From A07HB70 sp964512675 (lineage in GTDB: Archaea > Halobacteriota > Halobacteria > Halobacteriales > Haloferacaceae), in contig CAZEJR010000023.1 of the NCBI GenBank assembly GCA_964512675.1, positions 1 through 33,695 on the forward strand: a DNA stretch of 33,695 nt. The letters are read 5' to 3'. The translations under genes and the position numbers were made by a program. Positions 1-8,450 of this stretch are shown one piece after another. Each line of letters starts with the position of its first letter. The stretch's first letter is position 1. The notes below the pieces were generated by a model. The model saw only the letters and a program-made list of their open reading frames with translations, was not told the DNA's origin and ran no database searches.

Positions 1-1289
1 TTCAGCACGGGCATCCCGGCGATCGGGCTGTCGGTGTCCTCGTTCGCGCTGGGGTTGACGACGTCGTTCGCGCCGGTGACGATCACGACGTCGGTCTGCG
101 AGAACGTCGGGTTGACGTCCTCGAGCTCGCGCATCTTGTCGTACGGGACGTCTGCCTCCGCGAGGAGTGCGTTCATGTGGCCGGGCATCCGGCCCGCGAC
201 CGGATGGATACCGAACTCCACGTCGACGCCGCTCGCGTCGAGCAGCTCGACCAGCTCGGCGACGGCGTGCTGTGCCTGTGCGACCGCCATCCCGTAGCCG
301 GGGACGACGACGACCCGGTCTGCCGTCTCGAGCAGCATGACGGCCTCCTCGGAGGACGTCTCTGTGATGTTGCCCTCGTAGACGTCCTCTACGTCGGTGG
401 ACTCGCCGTCGCCGTCGCCGCCGAGCCCGCCGAACAGAACGTTCGTGAGCGAGCGGTTCATCGACTCGCACATGATGACAGTCAGGATCAGCCCGGAGGC
501 GCCGACGAGCGTCCCCGCGACTATCAGGACGGTGTTGTTCAACACGAAGCCGGTCGTCGCCGCCGCGAGCCCCGAGTAGGAGTTCAGCAGGGCGACGACG
601 ACCGGCATATCTGCCCCTCCGATCGGGATCACGAGGAAGACGCCGAGGACCGACGCGGCGGCGATCAGCACCCAGTAGGAGGGGACCCACGGGGTCAGCG
701 GTACGGCACCGACGAGAGTCGGCTGTGCGACCAGGTTGAGCCCGGCCAGAACCGCGACGGCGAGGAACAGCACCTTGATCACGTGCCCGGTGTCGGTGCT
801 GACGGGTGAGTCACCCACAACCCCGTGGAGCTTCCCCGCGGCGACGAGACTCCCGAAGAACGTGACGGCACCGACGATACCCGCGATGGAGGCCGTGGTC
901 GTCAGGCCTACCGACAGCGGCTCGCCCGCTGCCAGCACGTCGATCAGCTCCGCGCCGGCGACGACCGCGGAGGCGCCGCCGCCGAACCCGTTGAACAGAC
1001 CGACGAGCTGTGGCATCTCGGTCGTCTCGACTGTCACCGCCAGCCAGGCGCCGACCAGACCCCCTACGAGCAGTCCGGCGCCGAGGACGACCGGCGAGAG
1101 GATCTCGAACCACAGGACGGTGACCAGCACCGCGAGGAACATCCCGCCCGAGGAGACGGCGTTCCCGCGGGCCGCCGTCCGCGGGTGTGTCATGTCGCGC
1201 AGCCCCTGGATGAACAGGACACCCGCGACAAGGTAGGCGAACTGCAGCGCCTGCTCCGGCAGCTGCTGTGCGAGGAGCCCGCTCGCCAC
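1..1289 (-). CDS. pntB: NAD(P) transhydrogenase subunit beta, 3' end outside window
   Basis: Membrane subunit of the proton-translocating transhydrogenase, which uses the proton gradient to drive hydride transfer from NADH to NADP+ (family knowledge). The visible 429 codons start with a GTG at 1289, one base after the pntA2 stop, and run off the left edge. The C-terminal part shows the NADP(H)-site motif PGYGMAVAQA (about 277-318) and, at the very edge, the conserved ending ANDVVNPSANEDTDSPIAGM. The N-terminal part is a string of hydrophobic segments (proton channel). PntB is normally about 460-480 residues, so only a short C-terminal tail should be missing. It is the last gene of the pntA1-pntA2-pntB operon. 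An internal ATG at 1190 (MTHPR) would delete the first membrane helix, so the GTG is preferred. Confidence 0.95.
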   Translation of the reverse strand, partial: MASGLLAQQLPEQALQFAYLVAGVLFIQGLRDMTHPRTAARGNAVSSGGMFLAVLVTVLWFEILSPVVLGAGLLVGGLVGAWLAVTVETTEMPQLVGLFNGFGGGASAVVAGAELIDVLAAGEPLSVGLTTTASIAGIVGAVTFFGSLVAAGKLHGVVGDSPVSTDTGHVIKVLFLAVAVLAGLNLVAQPTLVGAVPLTPWVPSYWVLIAAASVLGVFLVIPIGGADMPVVVALLNSYSGLAAATTGFVLNNTVLIVAGTLVGASGLILTVIMCESMNRSLTNVLFGGLGGDGDGESTDVEDVYEGNITETSSEEAVMLLETADRVVVVPGYGMAVAQAQHAVAELVELLDASGVDVEFGIHPVAGRMPGHMNALLAEADVPYDKMRELEDVNPTFSQTDVVIVTGANDVVNPSANEDTDSPIAGMPVL

Positions 1290-1290
1290 C

Positions 1291-1569
1291 TCAGTTCCCT
1301 CCCCGGAACTGAGCGAGCATGAAGTGACTCACCATGTAGCCGCCGACGACGTTGACCGTCGCCATGACGACTGCGACGAAGCCGAGCCCCGTCGCCAGCG
1401 CCGTGTTCCCGGAGCCGGCGACGACGACCGACCCCAGCAGCGTGATCCCCGAGATGGCGTTTGCTCCGGACATCAGCGGCGTGTGCAGGTTCGTCGGGAT
1501 CTTCGTGATGATCTCGTAGCCGACGAACGCCGCCAGCACGAACAGCGTCAGGTTCGTGACGAACGTCAC
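1291..1569 (-). CDS. pntA2: NAD(P) transhydrogenase subunit alpha part 2 (membrane piece)
   Basis: This 92-residue protein has three to four hydrophobic helices (about residues 3-20, 35-52 and 58-78) and the PntA C-terminal motif NLHTPLMSGANAISGI. It corresponds to the membrane part of E. coli PntA, which is a separate polypeptide in many prokaryotes including haloarchaea. The start is a GTG preceded by a G-rich Shine-Dalgarno-like run (GGGGGGAG, about 8 nt upstream). It lies 39 nt after pntA1, and its TGA is separated by one base from the pntB GTG, so all three are expected to be co-translated. Confidence 0.95.
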   Translation of the reverse strand: MTFVTNLTLFVLAAFVGYEIITKIPTNLHTPLMSGANAISGITLLGSVVVAGSGNTALATGLGFVAVVMATVNVVGGYMVSHFMLAQFRGGN

Positions 1570-1608
1570 GCCGTCTCCCCCCGTCGGTGCCGACCCCCGG
1601 CCTCACTC

Positions 1609-2844
1609 TCACTCGGCACCTGTCTCCTCCACGCCGGCGTCGGCCGGGACTGTCGATTCGGCTGTGGACTCCTCGTCGGTCTCGTCGGTCTCGTCGGTCT
1701 CGTCTGGGTCCGGTTCGTCATCTCTGTGTGGCGCACGGACGGTTCCGTCGTGGGTGAGCAGCGTCTGGTCGACGACCTCGTCGTCGAAGTCGAAGCCGGG
1801 TCGACCGTTCTCGAGCAGGTTCTCGAGGAAGTTGGCGACGTTGTTGGCGAACTGCTGGCTGGCGGTGTGAGCGACCCGAGAGGGGAGGTTCGTGGGCCCG
1901 TGGACGGTGACTCCCTCGTGGGTGACAGTCTCGCCCGCCTCCGTGGGCTCGCAGTTGCCGCCGGTCGCAGCCGCGAGGTCGACGACCACCGAGCCCTCGT
2001 CCATCCCCGCTATCATCTCGGCCGTGACGATCTCGGGCGCCGGTGCGCCCGGGATGGCGGCGGTCGTGATCAGGACGTCGGACTCCGGAACGACCTGCTC
2101 CATCTGCGCGCGCTGTGCGGCGTAGAACTCCTCGCCCATCTCGACGGCGTAGCCCTCCTCGTCGCCGGAGCCCTCTGTCGGGAGGTCGAGTTCGACGAAG
2201 TCGGCCCCGAGGCTCTCGACCTCCCGCTTGACCGCCAGTCGTACGTCGTGGCCCCGCGTGCTGGCCCCGAGCCGTTCGGCTGTCGCGATCGCCTTCAGGC
2301 CGGCGACGCCCGCGCCGATGACGAACACCTCCGCCGGTCGGATCGTCCCGGCGGCGGTCATCTCCATCGGGAACATCTTTGACAGCTCCTCGGCGGCGAT
2401 CAGGCAGGCCTGGTAGCCGCCCAGGCTGGCCTGCGAGGACAGCGCGTCCATGCTCTGGGCGCGGCTGAGCCGCGGCATCAACTCGAGCGCGAACGCGCTC
2501 ACGTCGCGCTCGGCCAGTTCGGCGAGCGTCTCGTCGGCGACCTCGTACGGTCCCAGCAGTCCGACGACGATCTGTCCCTCGCTGTAGGGGTCGGTCTCGG
2601 CCTCTGTCGCACCGACTCCCTGGACCTGGAAGACGACCTCTGCCGTCTCGAACACCGCGTCGCGGTCGGCGACGACCTCACACCCGGCGGCCTCGTACTC
2701 GCCGTCGCCGACGTTCGCCCTCTCGCCGGCGCCCGACGCGACGAGTACCTCGTGACCGTCTTCGATCAGGTCCGCTGCTACTGACGGCGTGAGTGCGACC
2801 CGTCGCTCGCCGTCCGCTCTCTCGGTCGGGACGCCGACGATCAC
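1609..2844 (-). CDS. pntA1: NAD(P) transhydrogenase subunit alpha part 1 (NAD-binding)
   Basis: Soluble NAD(H)-binding subunit, 411 residues, of the AlaDH/PntA fold. The N-terminus (IVGVPTERADGERRVALTP) is the family signature, and a Rossmann motif VFVIGAGVAGLKA follows mid-protein. I chose GTG at 2844: it puts the family N-terminus at residue 1, and a GGAGG lies about 8 nt upstream. The frame stays open for 140 more codons upstream, but that stretch is Arg-rich and unlike the family. The C-terminus carries a very acidic Asp-Glu-Thr repeat tail that is not part of the catalytic fold, probably a halophilic linker. Transcription probably starts from the TATA element at 2970-2977, leaving a leader of about 100 nt. 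Confidence 0.94.
   Translation of the reverse strand: MIVGVPTERADGERRVALTPSVAADLIEDGHEVLVASGAGERANVGDGEYEAAGCEVVADRDAVFETAEVVFQVQGVGATEAETDPYSEGQIVVGLLGPYEVADETLAELAERDVSAFALELMPRLSRAQSMDALSSQASLGGYQACLIAAEELSKMFPMEMTAAGTIRPAEVFVIGAGVAGLKAIATAERLGASTRGHDVRLAVKREVESLGADFVELDLPTEGSGDEEGYAVEMGEEFYAAQRAQMEQVVPESDVLITTAAIPGAPAPEIVTAEMIAGMDEGSVVVDLAAATGGNCEPTEAGETVTHEGVTVHGPTNLPSRVAHTASQQFANNVANFLENLLENGRPGFDFDDEVVDQTLLTHDGTVRAPHRDDEPDPDETDETDETDEESTAESTVPADAGVEETGAE
1672..1707. repeat. 9-bp tandem repeat inside pntA1
   Basis: Three exact copies plus one degenerate copy of CTCGTCGGT. Read on the coding strand they give the Asp-Glu-Thr triplets in the C-terminal tail of PntA1. The repeat is in frame, so slippage would change tail length without breaking the gene. 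Confidence 0.8.
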
Positions 2845-2924
2845 GACCGGTGCCTCCTCCGCCCTCGCGGGGCCGGTGCCCCCGTTCGCGTCTCCGATTC
2901 GTTCCGGCGTGTGTGTGTATACAT
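2841..2924 (-). CDS. possible 27-codon leader ORF upstream of pntA1
   Basis: An ATG at 2924 opens a 27-residue Arg-rich reading frame (MYTHTRRNESETRTG...) ending with TGA at 2843-2841. That stop overlaps the pntA1 GTG start as GTGA, the same coupling overlap used elsewhere in this window. The ATG lies about 20 nt after the transcription start expected from the TATA element at 2970-2977, so ribosomes would meet it first. The peptide resembles no family I know, and its composition also fits chance reading of GC-rich DNA. Inference: a translated leader that couples to pntA1, or a coincidence. Confidence 0.3.
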   Translation of the reverse strand: MYTHTRRNESETRTGAPAPRGRRRHRS

Positions 2925-3379
2925 GTGGTGACCTCTGGTCCGTACCCCTGTGTGGTGCTCCTGGGGCGGTATATAAACTCTGTCGTACTCGCGACCGCTC
3001 CGGCGCCACGGCGTGGTACTGGAGGCTGCCCGCCGTGCCCCGGTACGCGCTGCTGCCGGTGGTCCGACGTGGCGCCTCTGTCGACGGTGCGACGACACCG
3101 CCGCAGCCGACGTCCCGTCGCACCGTGTCCGTACGACGTGGTGCGCCGCGTCGCAGCGGTGCGCGTGCGGCAGGTGGCAGGCACCCACGACGACTCACCC
3201 TGTCTACACACGTCACGTTCGCACGCGACGCGTCCGGATCGACGAAACGGATCGCCGCCGACACGATCGGCGGACTCGACAGCTTCCTGGCGGACCGGCA
3301 CGCAGAGGGTGAGCGACGGGCTGTCGCTGCGAGCCCGACCCGACACCCGGTCGCCGCGGACGGAGCGCCGTGGCGATCC
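2925..3379. other. intergenic region between pntA1 leader and S9 peptidase gene
   Basis: Apart from the TATA element at 2970-2977 I see no credible gene here. The frames that remain open on both strands are Arg/Pro-rich and unlike halophilic proteins. Confidence 0.6.
2970..2977 (-). promoter_or_regulatory. TATA-like element for pntA1A2B
   Basis: On the minus strand this reads TTTATATA, an archaeal TATA-box match in an otherwise GC-rich stretch, about 126 nt before the pntA1 GTG. Expected transcription start is near 2945. Confidence 0.55.
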
Positions 3380-5275
3380 TCACTCCAGCCGCCGGTCGAG
3401 GAAGTCGCCGAGCACCCGGAACAGGCGGACCTTCTGGTCGATGTCCGAGGAGGCGTGCCCTTCGGCGCCGAGTTCGACGTACTCGAAGCCGCCGTCCTCG
3501 CCGGCCTCGTAGCCGAGATCGCGGAGCCGGTCGCGGTAGCGCCGCGCCTGTCCGACCGGCACCCGGCGGTCGTTGACGCCGTGGACGATCAGGAGCGGAC
3601 AGTCGAGGTTCGCGGCGTGTTCGACCGGCGAGCGCTCGCGGTACAGCTCCGGGTGCTCTTCGGGCGTCCCGATGTTCTTCTCCAGTAGCTCGGTGCGAAA
3701 GTGTGGCATCGTCGTCTCGTACATCTCCCGCAGGTCGGTCAGCCCGATCCACGCCACCCCGGCGTCGTACAGGTCGGGGTACTGGACGGTCTGCCAGTAC
3801 GCCGAGTAGCCGCCGTAGGAGCCCCCGAACACCGCGACCCGGTCGGGGTCGAGCCAGTCCCGCGTCGCGAGGACGTGTTCCGTCGCGGTCGCGACGTCCC
3901 CCTGTTCCGCGCCCCCCCAGTCGCCGTAGAGCCGCTCTGCGAACGCGCGGCCCCGCCCGGCGGATCCGCGGTAGTTCACCTGGAGTACCGAGTAGCCACG
4001 CGAGACGAGAAACTGCGTGTAGAGGTCGAACGAGCGGTAGTCTGCCGCGCGCGGACCGCCGTGTGGGTTGACGACCAGCGGCGACGGTCGGACGCCGGCG
4101 TCGTACAGCAGCGCCCCGATCTCGAGCGTCGCCGCGGGCTCGTGGTCGACCGCCGCCTGCCGCGTCTCCGGTACGCCGTCCGAGGAGACGGTCACGTACG
4201 CGGCGTCGGCGAACGTCTCCGGACCGAACGACCCGTACTCGGGCGCGAGCAGCGTCTCCGTCTCGTCGGTCGTGAGGTCGTACGCGACGAGCGCCGACCG
4301 CGTCGTCGGCGTCGTCGTCGTCACGACGAGCCGGCCGTCGTCGAGTTGTGGCCGGCGCCGGTCGCTCACGGTCGCGACGCCGACCGGGAGGTCGAGTTCG
4401 CGCGACTCGCCGGTCGTGACGTCGTAGACGACCGGGACGACCGTGGCGTCGCGGGTGCGGCTGGCGACGAACCGATCGCCGCCGCGCAGGACCGCGACGG
4501 GCGTCTCCGGGACGCCGGTGTCGTCGCCGTACCACGTCACCTCGTCTGTCGCCAGGTCGACGACCCCCGACCGTCCCGTGCCGGGCGAGTTGTCCGCGAC
4601 CAGCAGGCGGTCGCCGTCGGGCCAGAAGTCCGCGGGCGAGACCTCCGCGCCGGCCTCGCCGACGCCGAGACGGCGGCCGTTCCCGCCGTCGGCGTCCATC
4701 AGGTGTGTGTCCCGGTTCTCGGGGTCGTCGCGCTCGTTCGTGACGTACGCGACCCGGTCTCCGGACGGGGAGAGGACCGCGCCGCCGGCGGCCCGGTCGT
4801 GGTCGGTGAGTTTCGTCGTCTCGCCGGCCTCGCGGTCGTGGCGGTAGAGGTTCATCTGACCGTCGCGCGTCGAGCCGAAGACGAGGACGCGCCCGTCGTC
4901 CGTGACGTCGCCGAGCGCGGCTTGGCCCGCGGTCTCGACGACCGGCTGGCTGGCCCCCGAGCGGTCGACGACGTGGAGGTCGTTCTGCTCGTCGCCAGCC
5001 TCGTCGAGGTGAAAGACCACCTCGTCGGCGCCGGCCCACGCTACCGGCCACCGGGCGTTGCGGGGCACCTGCCCGTCGGTCACCCGGCGGTGCGTACCGG
5101 CTGTCGTGTCGAGCAGGTGGAGCTCGTTCCGCCCGGTGACGTCGTAGTAACACGCGACCGTCTCTCCGTCCGGGGCGACTGCCGGGTGGTGAAACGTCGG
5201 CAGTCCGGCGAGCTCTTCTACGACGCCGTCTGTGTCGGACGACATTCGACCGGTGTGTGTGGCCCTCGTCGTCAT
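3380..5275 (-). CDS. S9 family (prolyl oligopeptidase-type) serine peptidase
   Basis: A 631-residue peptidase of the acylaminoacyl/dipeptidyl-peptidase type. Residues about 25-370 form WD40-like beta-propeller repeats (blades such as PAVAPDGETVACYYD and LSPSGDRVAYVTN). Residues about 385-630 are the alpha/beta-hydrolase domain. Visible catalytic elements are NPHGGP (oxyanion region, about 403), Ser486 in GGSYGGY, Asp569 in HGVNDRRVP and His607 in EGHASS, so the triad is intact. There is no signal peptide, so it is probably cytoplasmic and cleaves short peptides. ATG at 5275 is preferred because a TTAAG box lies about 26 nt upstream (leaderless arrangement); a second ATG ten codons in (5245) is possible. 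It is divergent from dacZ with 58 nt between. Confidence 0.93.
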   Translation of the reverse strand: MTTRATHTGRMSSDTDGVVEELAGLPTFHHPAVAPDGETVACYYDVTGRNELHLLDTTAGTHRRVTDGQVPRNARWPVAWAGADEVVFHLDEAGDEQNDLHVVDRSGASQPVVETAGQAALGDVTDDGRVLVFGSTRDGQMNLYRHDREAGETTKLTDHDRAAGGAVLSPSGDRVAYVTNERDDPENRDTHLMDADGGNGRRLGVGEAGAEVSPADFWPDGDRLLVADNSPGTGRSGVVDLATDEVTWYGDDTGVPETPVAVLRGGDRFVASRTRDATVVPVVYDVTTGESRELDLPVGVATVSDRRRPQLDDGRLVVTTTTPTTRSALVAYDLTTDETETLLAPEYGSFGPETFADAAYVTVSSDGVPETRQAAVDHEPAATLEIGALLYDAGVRPSPLVVNPHGGPRAADYRSFDLYTQFLVSRGYSVLQVNYRGSAGRGRAFAERLYGDWGGAEQGDVATATEHVLATRDWLDPDRVAVFGGSYGGYSAYWQTVQYPDLYDAGVAWIGLTDLREMYETTMPHFRTELLEKNIGTPEEHPELYRERSPVEHAANLDCPLLIVHGVNDRRVPVGQARRYRDRLRDLGYEAGEDGGFEYVELGAEGHASSDIDQKVRLFRVLGDFLDRRLE

Positions 5276-5333
5276 GAGCGTTGTGTCGCGTGAACACGCT
5301 TAACAGCCGACGCACGAGACACACGACGAGGCG
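5276..5333. promoter_or_regulatory. compact divergent promoter, S9 peptidase / dacZ
   Basis: The 58-nt gap contains a single AT-rich core, CTTAAC at about 5299-5304, which reads GTTAAG on the other strand. It sits about 26 nt before the peptidase ATG and about 33 nt before the dacZ ATG, so one core could serve both directions. Confidence 0.5.
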
Positions 5334-5891
5334 ATGGACAACCTCGAACGAGTGCTGCGACGGTACGCGACCAGCCAGGATCTGATGGACCAGATCCGGT
5401 ACACCGCGGAGTCGCTGAGCATGGAGTTCGACCGGTGGGACGAACAGCACGTCACCGGCCCCAGCCTCTACGTCCTCCTCGTCGCGGACGTGGCCTTCGG
5501 CGACTACACCGACTCACTCGGGTCAAACACCTGGCCCGTCGACCGGTGTCGGGTCGTCGACGACGGCTCGGAGAGGTTCACACGGGTGGCGCGCGACGTG
5601 GCGTTCAGCCGCGACGGCGCGCTCATCGTCACCGGCGACGGGACGATACAGGAGCAGATGGTCCGGGTGCGGAGCCCGAGCGCCGAGGAGACCGACGCCT
5701 CCGGCGGCCTCGACTACCCGGACTGGATGGGAACGAAACACCTGAGTGCTCTCGAGACCTCGATCCGTGAGGAGGTACTCTGGGCGATCACGCTGAGCGA
5801 GGAGAACGGTCGGGTGACGACCTTTCTCGACGGCACCTACCAGGACTACCCGCGCGACGAGATAGGCGGCCGGTGGCGCCCGGAGCGGTAG
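5334..5891 (+). CDS. dacZ: DacZ-like diadenylate cyclase (DisA_N domain)
   Basis: A 185-residue protein whose C-terminal half matches the DisA_N diadenylate cyclase fold: the DGA motif at 94-96 (SRDGALIVTGDGTI), GTKHLSA at 133-139 where bacterial enzymes have GTRHRAA, then the helix and strand leading to SEENGRVTTF (155-164). The family condenses two ATP into cyclic di-AMP, which in Haloferax is an essential messenger linked to osmotic balance (established knowledge of DacZ). The N-terminal 90 residues are helical and specific to the archaeal form. The R-H-R motif is only partly kept (K135, H136, L137), so activity is probable but not certain. It is followed by a perfect hairpin at 5900-5919. 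Confidence 0.82.
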   Translation: MDNLERVLRRYATSQDLMDQIRYTAESLSMEFDRWDEQHVTGPSLYVLLVADVAFGDYTDSLGSNTWPVDRCRVVDDGSERFTRVARDVAFSRDGALIVTGDGTIQEQMVRVRSPSAEETDASGGLDYPDWMGTKHLSALETSIREEVLWAITLSEENGRVTTFLDGTYQDYPRDEIGGRWRPER

Positions 5892-5899
5892 GAGCGGAC

Positions 5900-5919
5900 G
5901 CTCAAATCGGCGTTTGAGC
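5900..5919 (+). terminator. perfect 7-bp stem-loop after dacZ
   Basis: GCTCAAA, a 6-nt loop, then TTTGAGC, starting 9 nt after the dacZ stop. Archaeal termination depends more on T-tracts than hairpins, and only a short CCTTTAT follows, so terminator function is inferred. Confidence 0.45.
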
Positions 5920-6078
5920 CTCCAGCATCTCCTTTATGATCCCGTCGTTACACGTACGTGCCGGTCGCCCCACCGGCACACCCCCTCGCTCTCCCCCGCA
6001 CGCGACGGCCCTCCACCGTCGACACGCTCTCGCCGCCCGCGGCACAAGAGTCATTCCTGCCCCTCCCGTGTCGTAGCC

Positions 6079-7419
6079 GTGCGTCGCGACATCCCACAGC
6101 CGCCGGGCGTCGGTATCGTCAACGGCGTGCGGTTCGGCACGGACCCGCTCCGCTTTCTCGAGACGGTGCAGCCGCGCTTCTCCGACGCCGTCGAGGTGCC
6201 GATCCCCGGTCGACCGCCGCTCGTGATCGTGACGAGCCCCGACCTCGTCCACGAGGCGCTCGACTGGCCGGAGGCGTTCGGGCGCGTCCCGGCGTCCGGT
6301 CTCGGTCTGCCGGCGGAGAACGGGCTCGTCCAGAGCGAGGGCGACCTCTGGGAGCAGCAGCGCTCGATCATGCTCCCGGCGTTCGTCGGACAGCAGGTCG
6401 TCGACTACGGCGACACCGCGGGCCGACAGTGTCGCGAGGTCGCCGCCGAACTGGGCCGGGCCGCCGACGAGGACCGGACGGTCGACCTCCACCGCCAGAC
6501 GACCGCACTGACGATCCGGGTCGCCTCGGAGATTCTGCTCGGCGAGGATATCGGACAGGAGCGGGCGGCGCAGTTCCACGGCTGGATGGAGGCCGCCACG
6601 GACGAACTCGCCATCTCTCCGGCCGGTATCCTGCCGGACTGGATGCCGACGTCGAGTTCGGCGGCGTACGAGGAGGCGACCGCGGCGATGAAGCGGCTGA
6701 GCGAGGAGATCATCGACCGGCGTCGGGCGACGATGGCGGACGGCGGCGACTCCGGCTCGGACATGCTGTCGCTCCTCCTCGCCGCCGAGGGCGCGCCGGA
6801 CGTGGAGTACGAGGACGACCAGATCCGCGACGAGGTCATCACCTTCCTCGTCGCCGGCCACGAGACGACGGCGCTGTCGCTGACCTACACGCTCGCGGCA
6901 CTGTCGAACCACCCCGAGATGCGTGCCCGGGTCCGCGAGGAGGCCCGGGCCGTGATCGGCGACGAGACGCCGCGGTACGACCACCTCGAGGACCTGGCCT
7001 ACACGAAGCGGGTGTTCCGCGAGACGCTGCGGCTCTACCCCGCCGCGTGGGCCATCTTCCGGGAGGCGACCGGCGAGGCCCCTCTCGGGGACTACCGCGT
7101 GAAGGACGGGTCGGCGATGATCCTGCCGCAGTACTCGATCCACCGCGACGGGCGGTACTTCGACGACCCGCTGACGTTCGACCCCGACCGGTGGGCGCGG
7201 CGGTCTGCCGGGAGCGTCGACGCGTACTTCCCGTTCGGGAGCGGCCCGCACGCCTGTATCGGGCGACAGTTCGCCCTCGCCGGCGCGACGCTGAGCGTCG
7301 CCGGACTGGTGCGCGACTTCGACATCGACGTGCCGGCGGACACGCTCGACGAGTTTCAGGCGACGATCACCCTCCGACCGGGCGAGTCGGTTCCGGCGAC
7401 GGTCGAGCGGGCCGGCTGA
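6079..7419 (+). CDS. cytochrome P450
   Basis: A 446-residue heme-thiolate monooxygenase. Visible signatures in order: Pro-rich PQPPG near the N-terminus, I-helix AGHETT at 259-264 (oxygen activation), ExxR E315-R318, and the heme loop FPFGSGPHACIGRQFA with the ligand Cys393. All key residues are present. The GTG at 6079 gives the usual N-terminus and normal length, with an AT-richer stretch (AGAGTCATT) about 27 nt upstream as a leaderless promoter. The frame is open back to 5914, but that extension is not P450-like. No membrane anchor is visible, so it is soluble. Substrate and redox partner cannot be read from the sequence; no ferredoxin or reductase gene is adjacent. It is convergent with the downstream gene (17 nt between stops). 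Confidence 0.95.
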   Translation: MRRDIPQPPGVGIVNGVRFGTDPLRFLETVQPRFSDAVEVPIPGRPPLVIVTSPDLVHEALDWPEAFGRVPASGLGLPAENGLVQSEGDLWEQQRSIMLPAFVGQQVVDYGDTAGRQCREVAAELGRAADEDRTVDLHRQTTALTIRVASEILLGEDIGQERAAQFHGWMEAATDELAISPAGILPDWMPTSSSAAYEEATAAMKRLSEEIIDRRRATMADGGDSGSDMLSLLLAAEGAPDVEYEDDQIRDEVITFLVAGHETTALSLTYTLAALSNHPEMRARVREEARAVIGDETPRYDHLEDLAYTKRVFRETLRLYPAAWAIFREATGEAPLGDYRVKDGSAMILPQYSIHRDGRYFDDPLTFDPDRWARRSAGSVDAYFPFGSGPHACIGRQFALAGATLSVAGLVRDFDIDVPADTLDEFQATITLRPGESVPATVERAG

Positions 7420-7436
7420 CGACGCTCGACAGCCGG

Positions 7437-8450
7437 TCAGTCGAGACCAGCCGGCTCGACGCGCTCCGTCGTCTGGCTCCCGCCGTCGTCTTCACCGTCA
7501 CCGTCGGTCTCGAGCGACCGGCTCGTGTCCCGGTCGCCGCTCGCGAGGAACTCCACGAGGTAGGTCATGAACGCCTCGTTGTCCGCGATCCGGTACCGGT
7601 CGCCGCGCATGAACGTCTTGTCGCCGAGCCACACGACGTTGTTCTTCCGGACTGCGACGGGGTAGGTCTCGGTCGTGTCGTCCGTGTCGGACGGGCGCGT
7701 CTGGGGGGCCGCCCGGAGGAGCGGCTCGCCGCCCTGTACCCGAACCGCCGCGGCGGTGTACATCGTCGTCCGCTCGACGCCGTCGAGCCCCTCGGCGTCC
7801 GTCGGCCGGGTCTCGATCCACCGGTAGTTGATGTCGGACGACTCCTGGTTGCGGAGGTACGCCGTGTCGACGCTCGCGCCGTAGGCACCGCCGAGCGTCG
7901 TCAGAGTGCTCTCCTGGGTGTTGAGCGAGGCGCCGAACAGCGACGCGCTGATCGCGACTCGGTTCGGCTCGCCGACGACCAGCAGCCGCCCGCCCTGCCC
8001 GGTGAACCGACGGATATCGTCGACGTCACCGGACGGGAACTCCCGACCGGGGTCGATGACGACGAAGGCCTTTGCGTCGTCGAGCGACGCCGCGAGGTCA
8101 CCGCCCTGGTGAATCTCGACGGTGTAGCCGACGCGGGTCAGCCCGCGCACCAGCGGTTCGATCGTCGCCCGGTCCCACCGGTTGCTGTGGCCGTTGTCGA
8201 TCACGACGGTGCCGCTCCCGGTCGTCGCCGACCGGTCGGGCGCTATCTCGCCCTCTGCGGCGGGTCGGTCGACGGTAACGCTCTCCGGCTGGAACTCCGC
8301 CATCGACACGGTCTCGTCGGCTTCGCCGTCGTCGCCGGTCCGCTCGGAGACGAACGCGCCGCCGGCGGCGAGGCCGACGACCACGGCGACGGTCAGGACG
8401 AGGACGCCGACGCGTCTCGCCCACCCGCCGGCGCCGAGACCGTCGCTCAC
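7437..8450 (-). CDS. DUF4350-like membrane-anchored protein coupled to sppA
   Basis: A 337-residue protein with one N-terminal membrane helix (about 14-34) and an acidic extracytoplasmic domain. The domain has strands and turns typical of the DUF4350/GATase-like fold: VVIDNGHSNRWD, then AFVVIDPGREF, then GQGGRLLVVGEPNRV, with no obvious nucleophile. Its ATG overlaps the sppA stop by 4 nt (ATGA), so the two are translationally coupled and probably act together at the outer face of the membrane. The C-terminal tail (from about residue 300) is low-complexity and acidic. The family assignment is from pattern resemblance; the function is unknown. Confidence 0.72.
   Translation of the reverse strand: MSDGLGAGGWARRVGVLVLTVAVVVGLAAGGAFVSERTGDDGEADETVSMAEFQPESVTVDRPAAEGEIAPDRSATTGSGTVVIDNGHSNRWDRATIEPLVRGLTRVGYTVEIHQGGDLAASLDDAKAFVVIDPGREFPSGDVDDIRRFTGQGGRLLVVGEPNRVAISASLFGASLNTQESTLTTLGGAYGASVDTAYLRNQESSDINYRWIETRPTDAEGLDGVERTTMYTAAAVRVQGGEPLLRAAPQTRPSDTDDTTETYPVAVRKNNVVWLGDKTFMRGDRYRIADNEAFMTYLVEFLASGDRDTSRSLETDGDGEDDGGSQTTERVEPAGLD

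Noticed and set aside
2907..2926. GT-rich run with a GTATAC palindrome as a simple repeat or Z-DNA site
   Set aside because: Only a few GT units; too short to support a separate feature.
2845..3264. 140-codon upstream extension of pntA1
   Set aside because: Not PntA-like, Arg-rich, and it would include the promoter; GTG at 2844 has a good Shine-Dalgarno and the family N-terminus.
3701..5293. 530-codon frame antisense to the S9 peptidase
   Set aside because: No recognisable motif, whereas the minus strand has the full catalytic triad.
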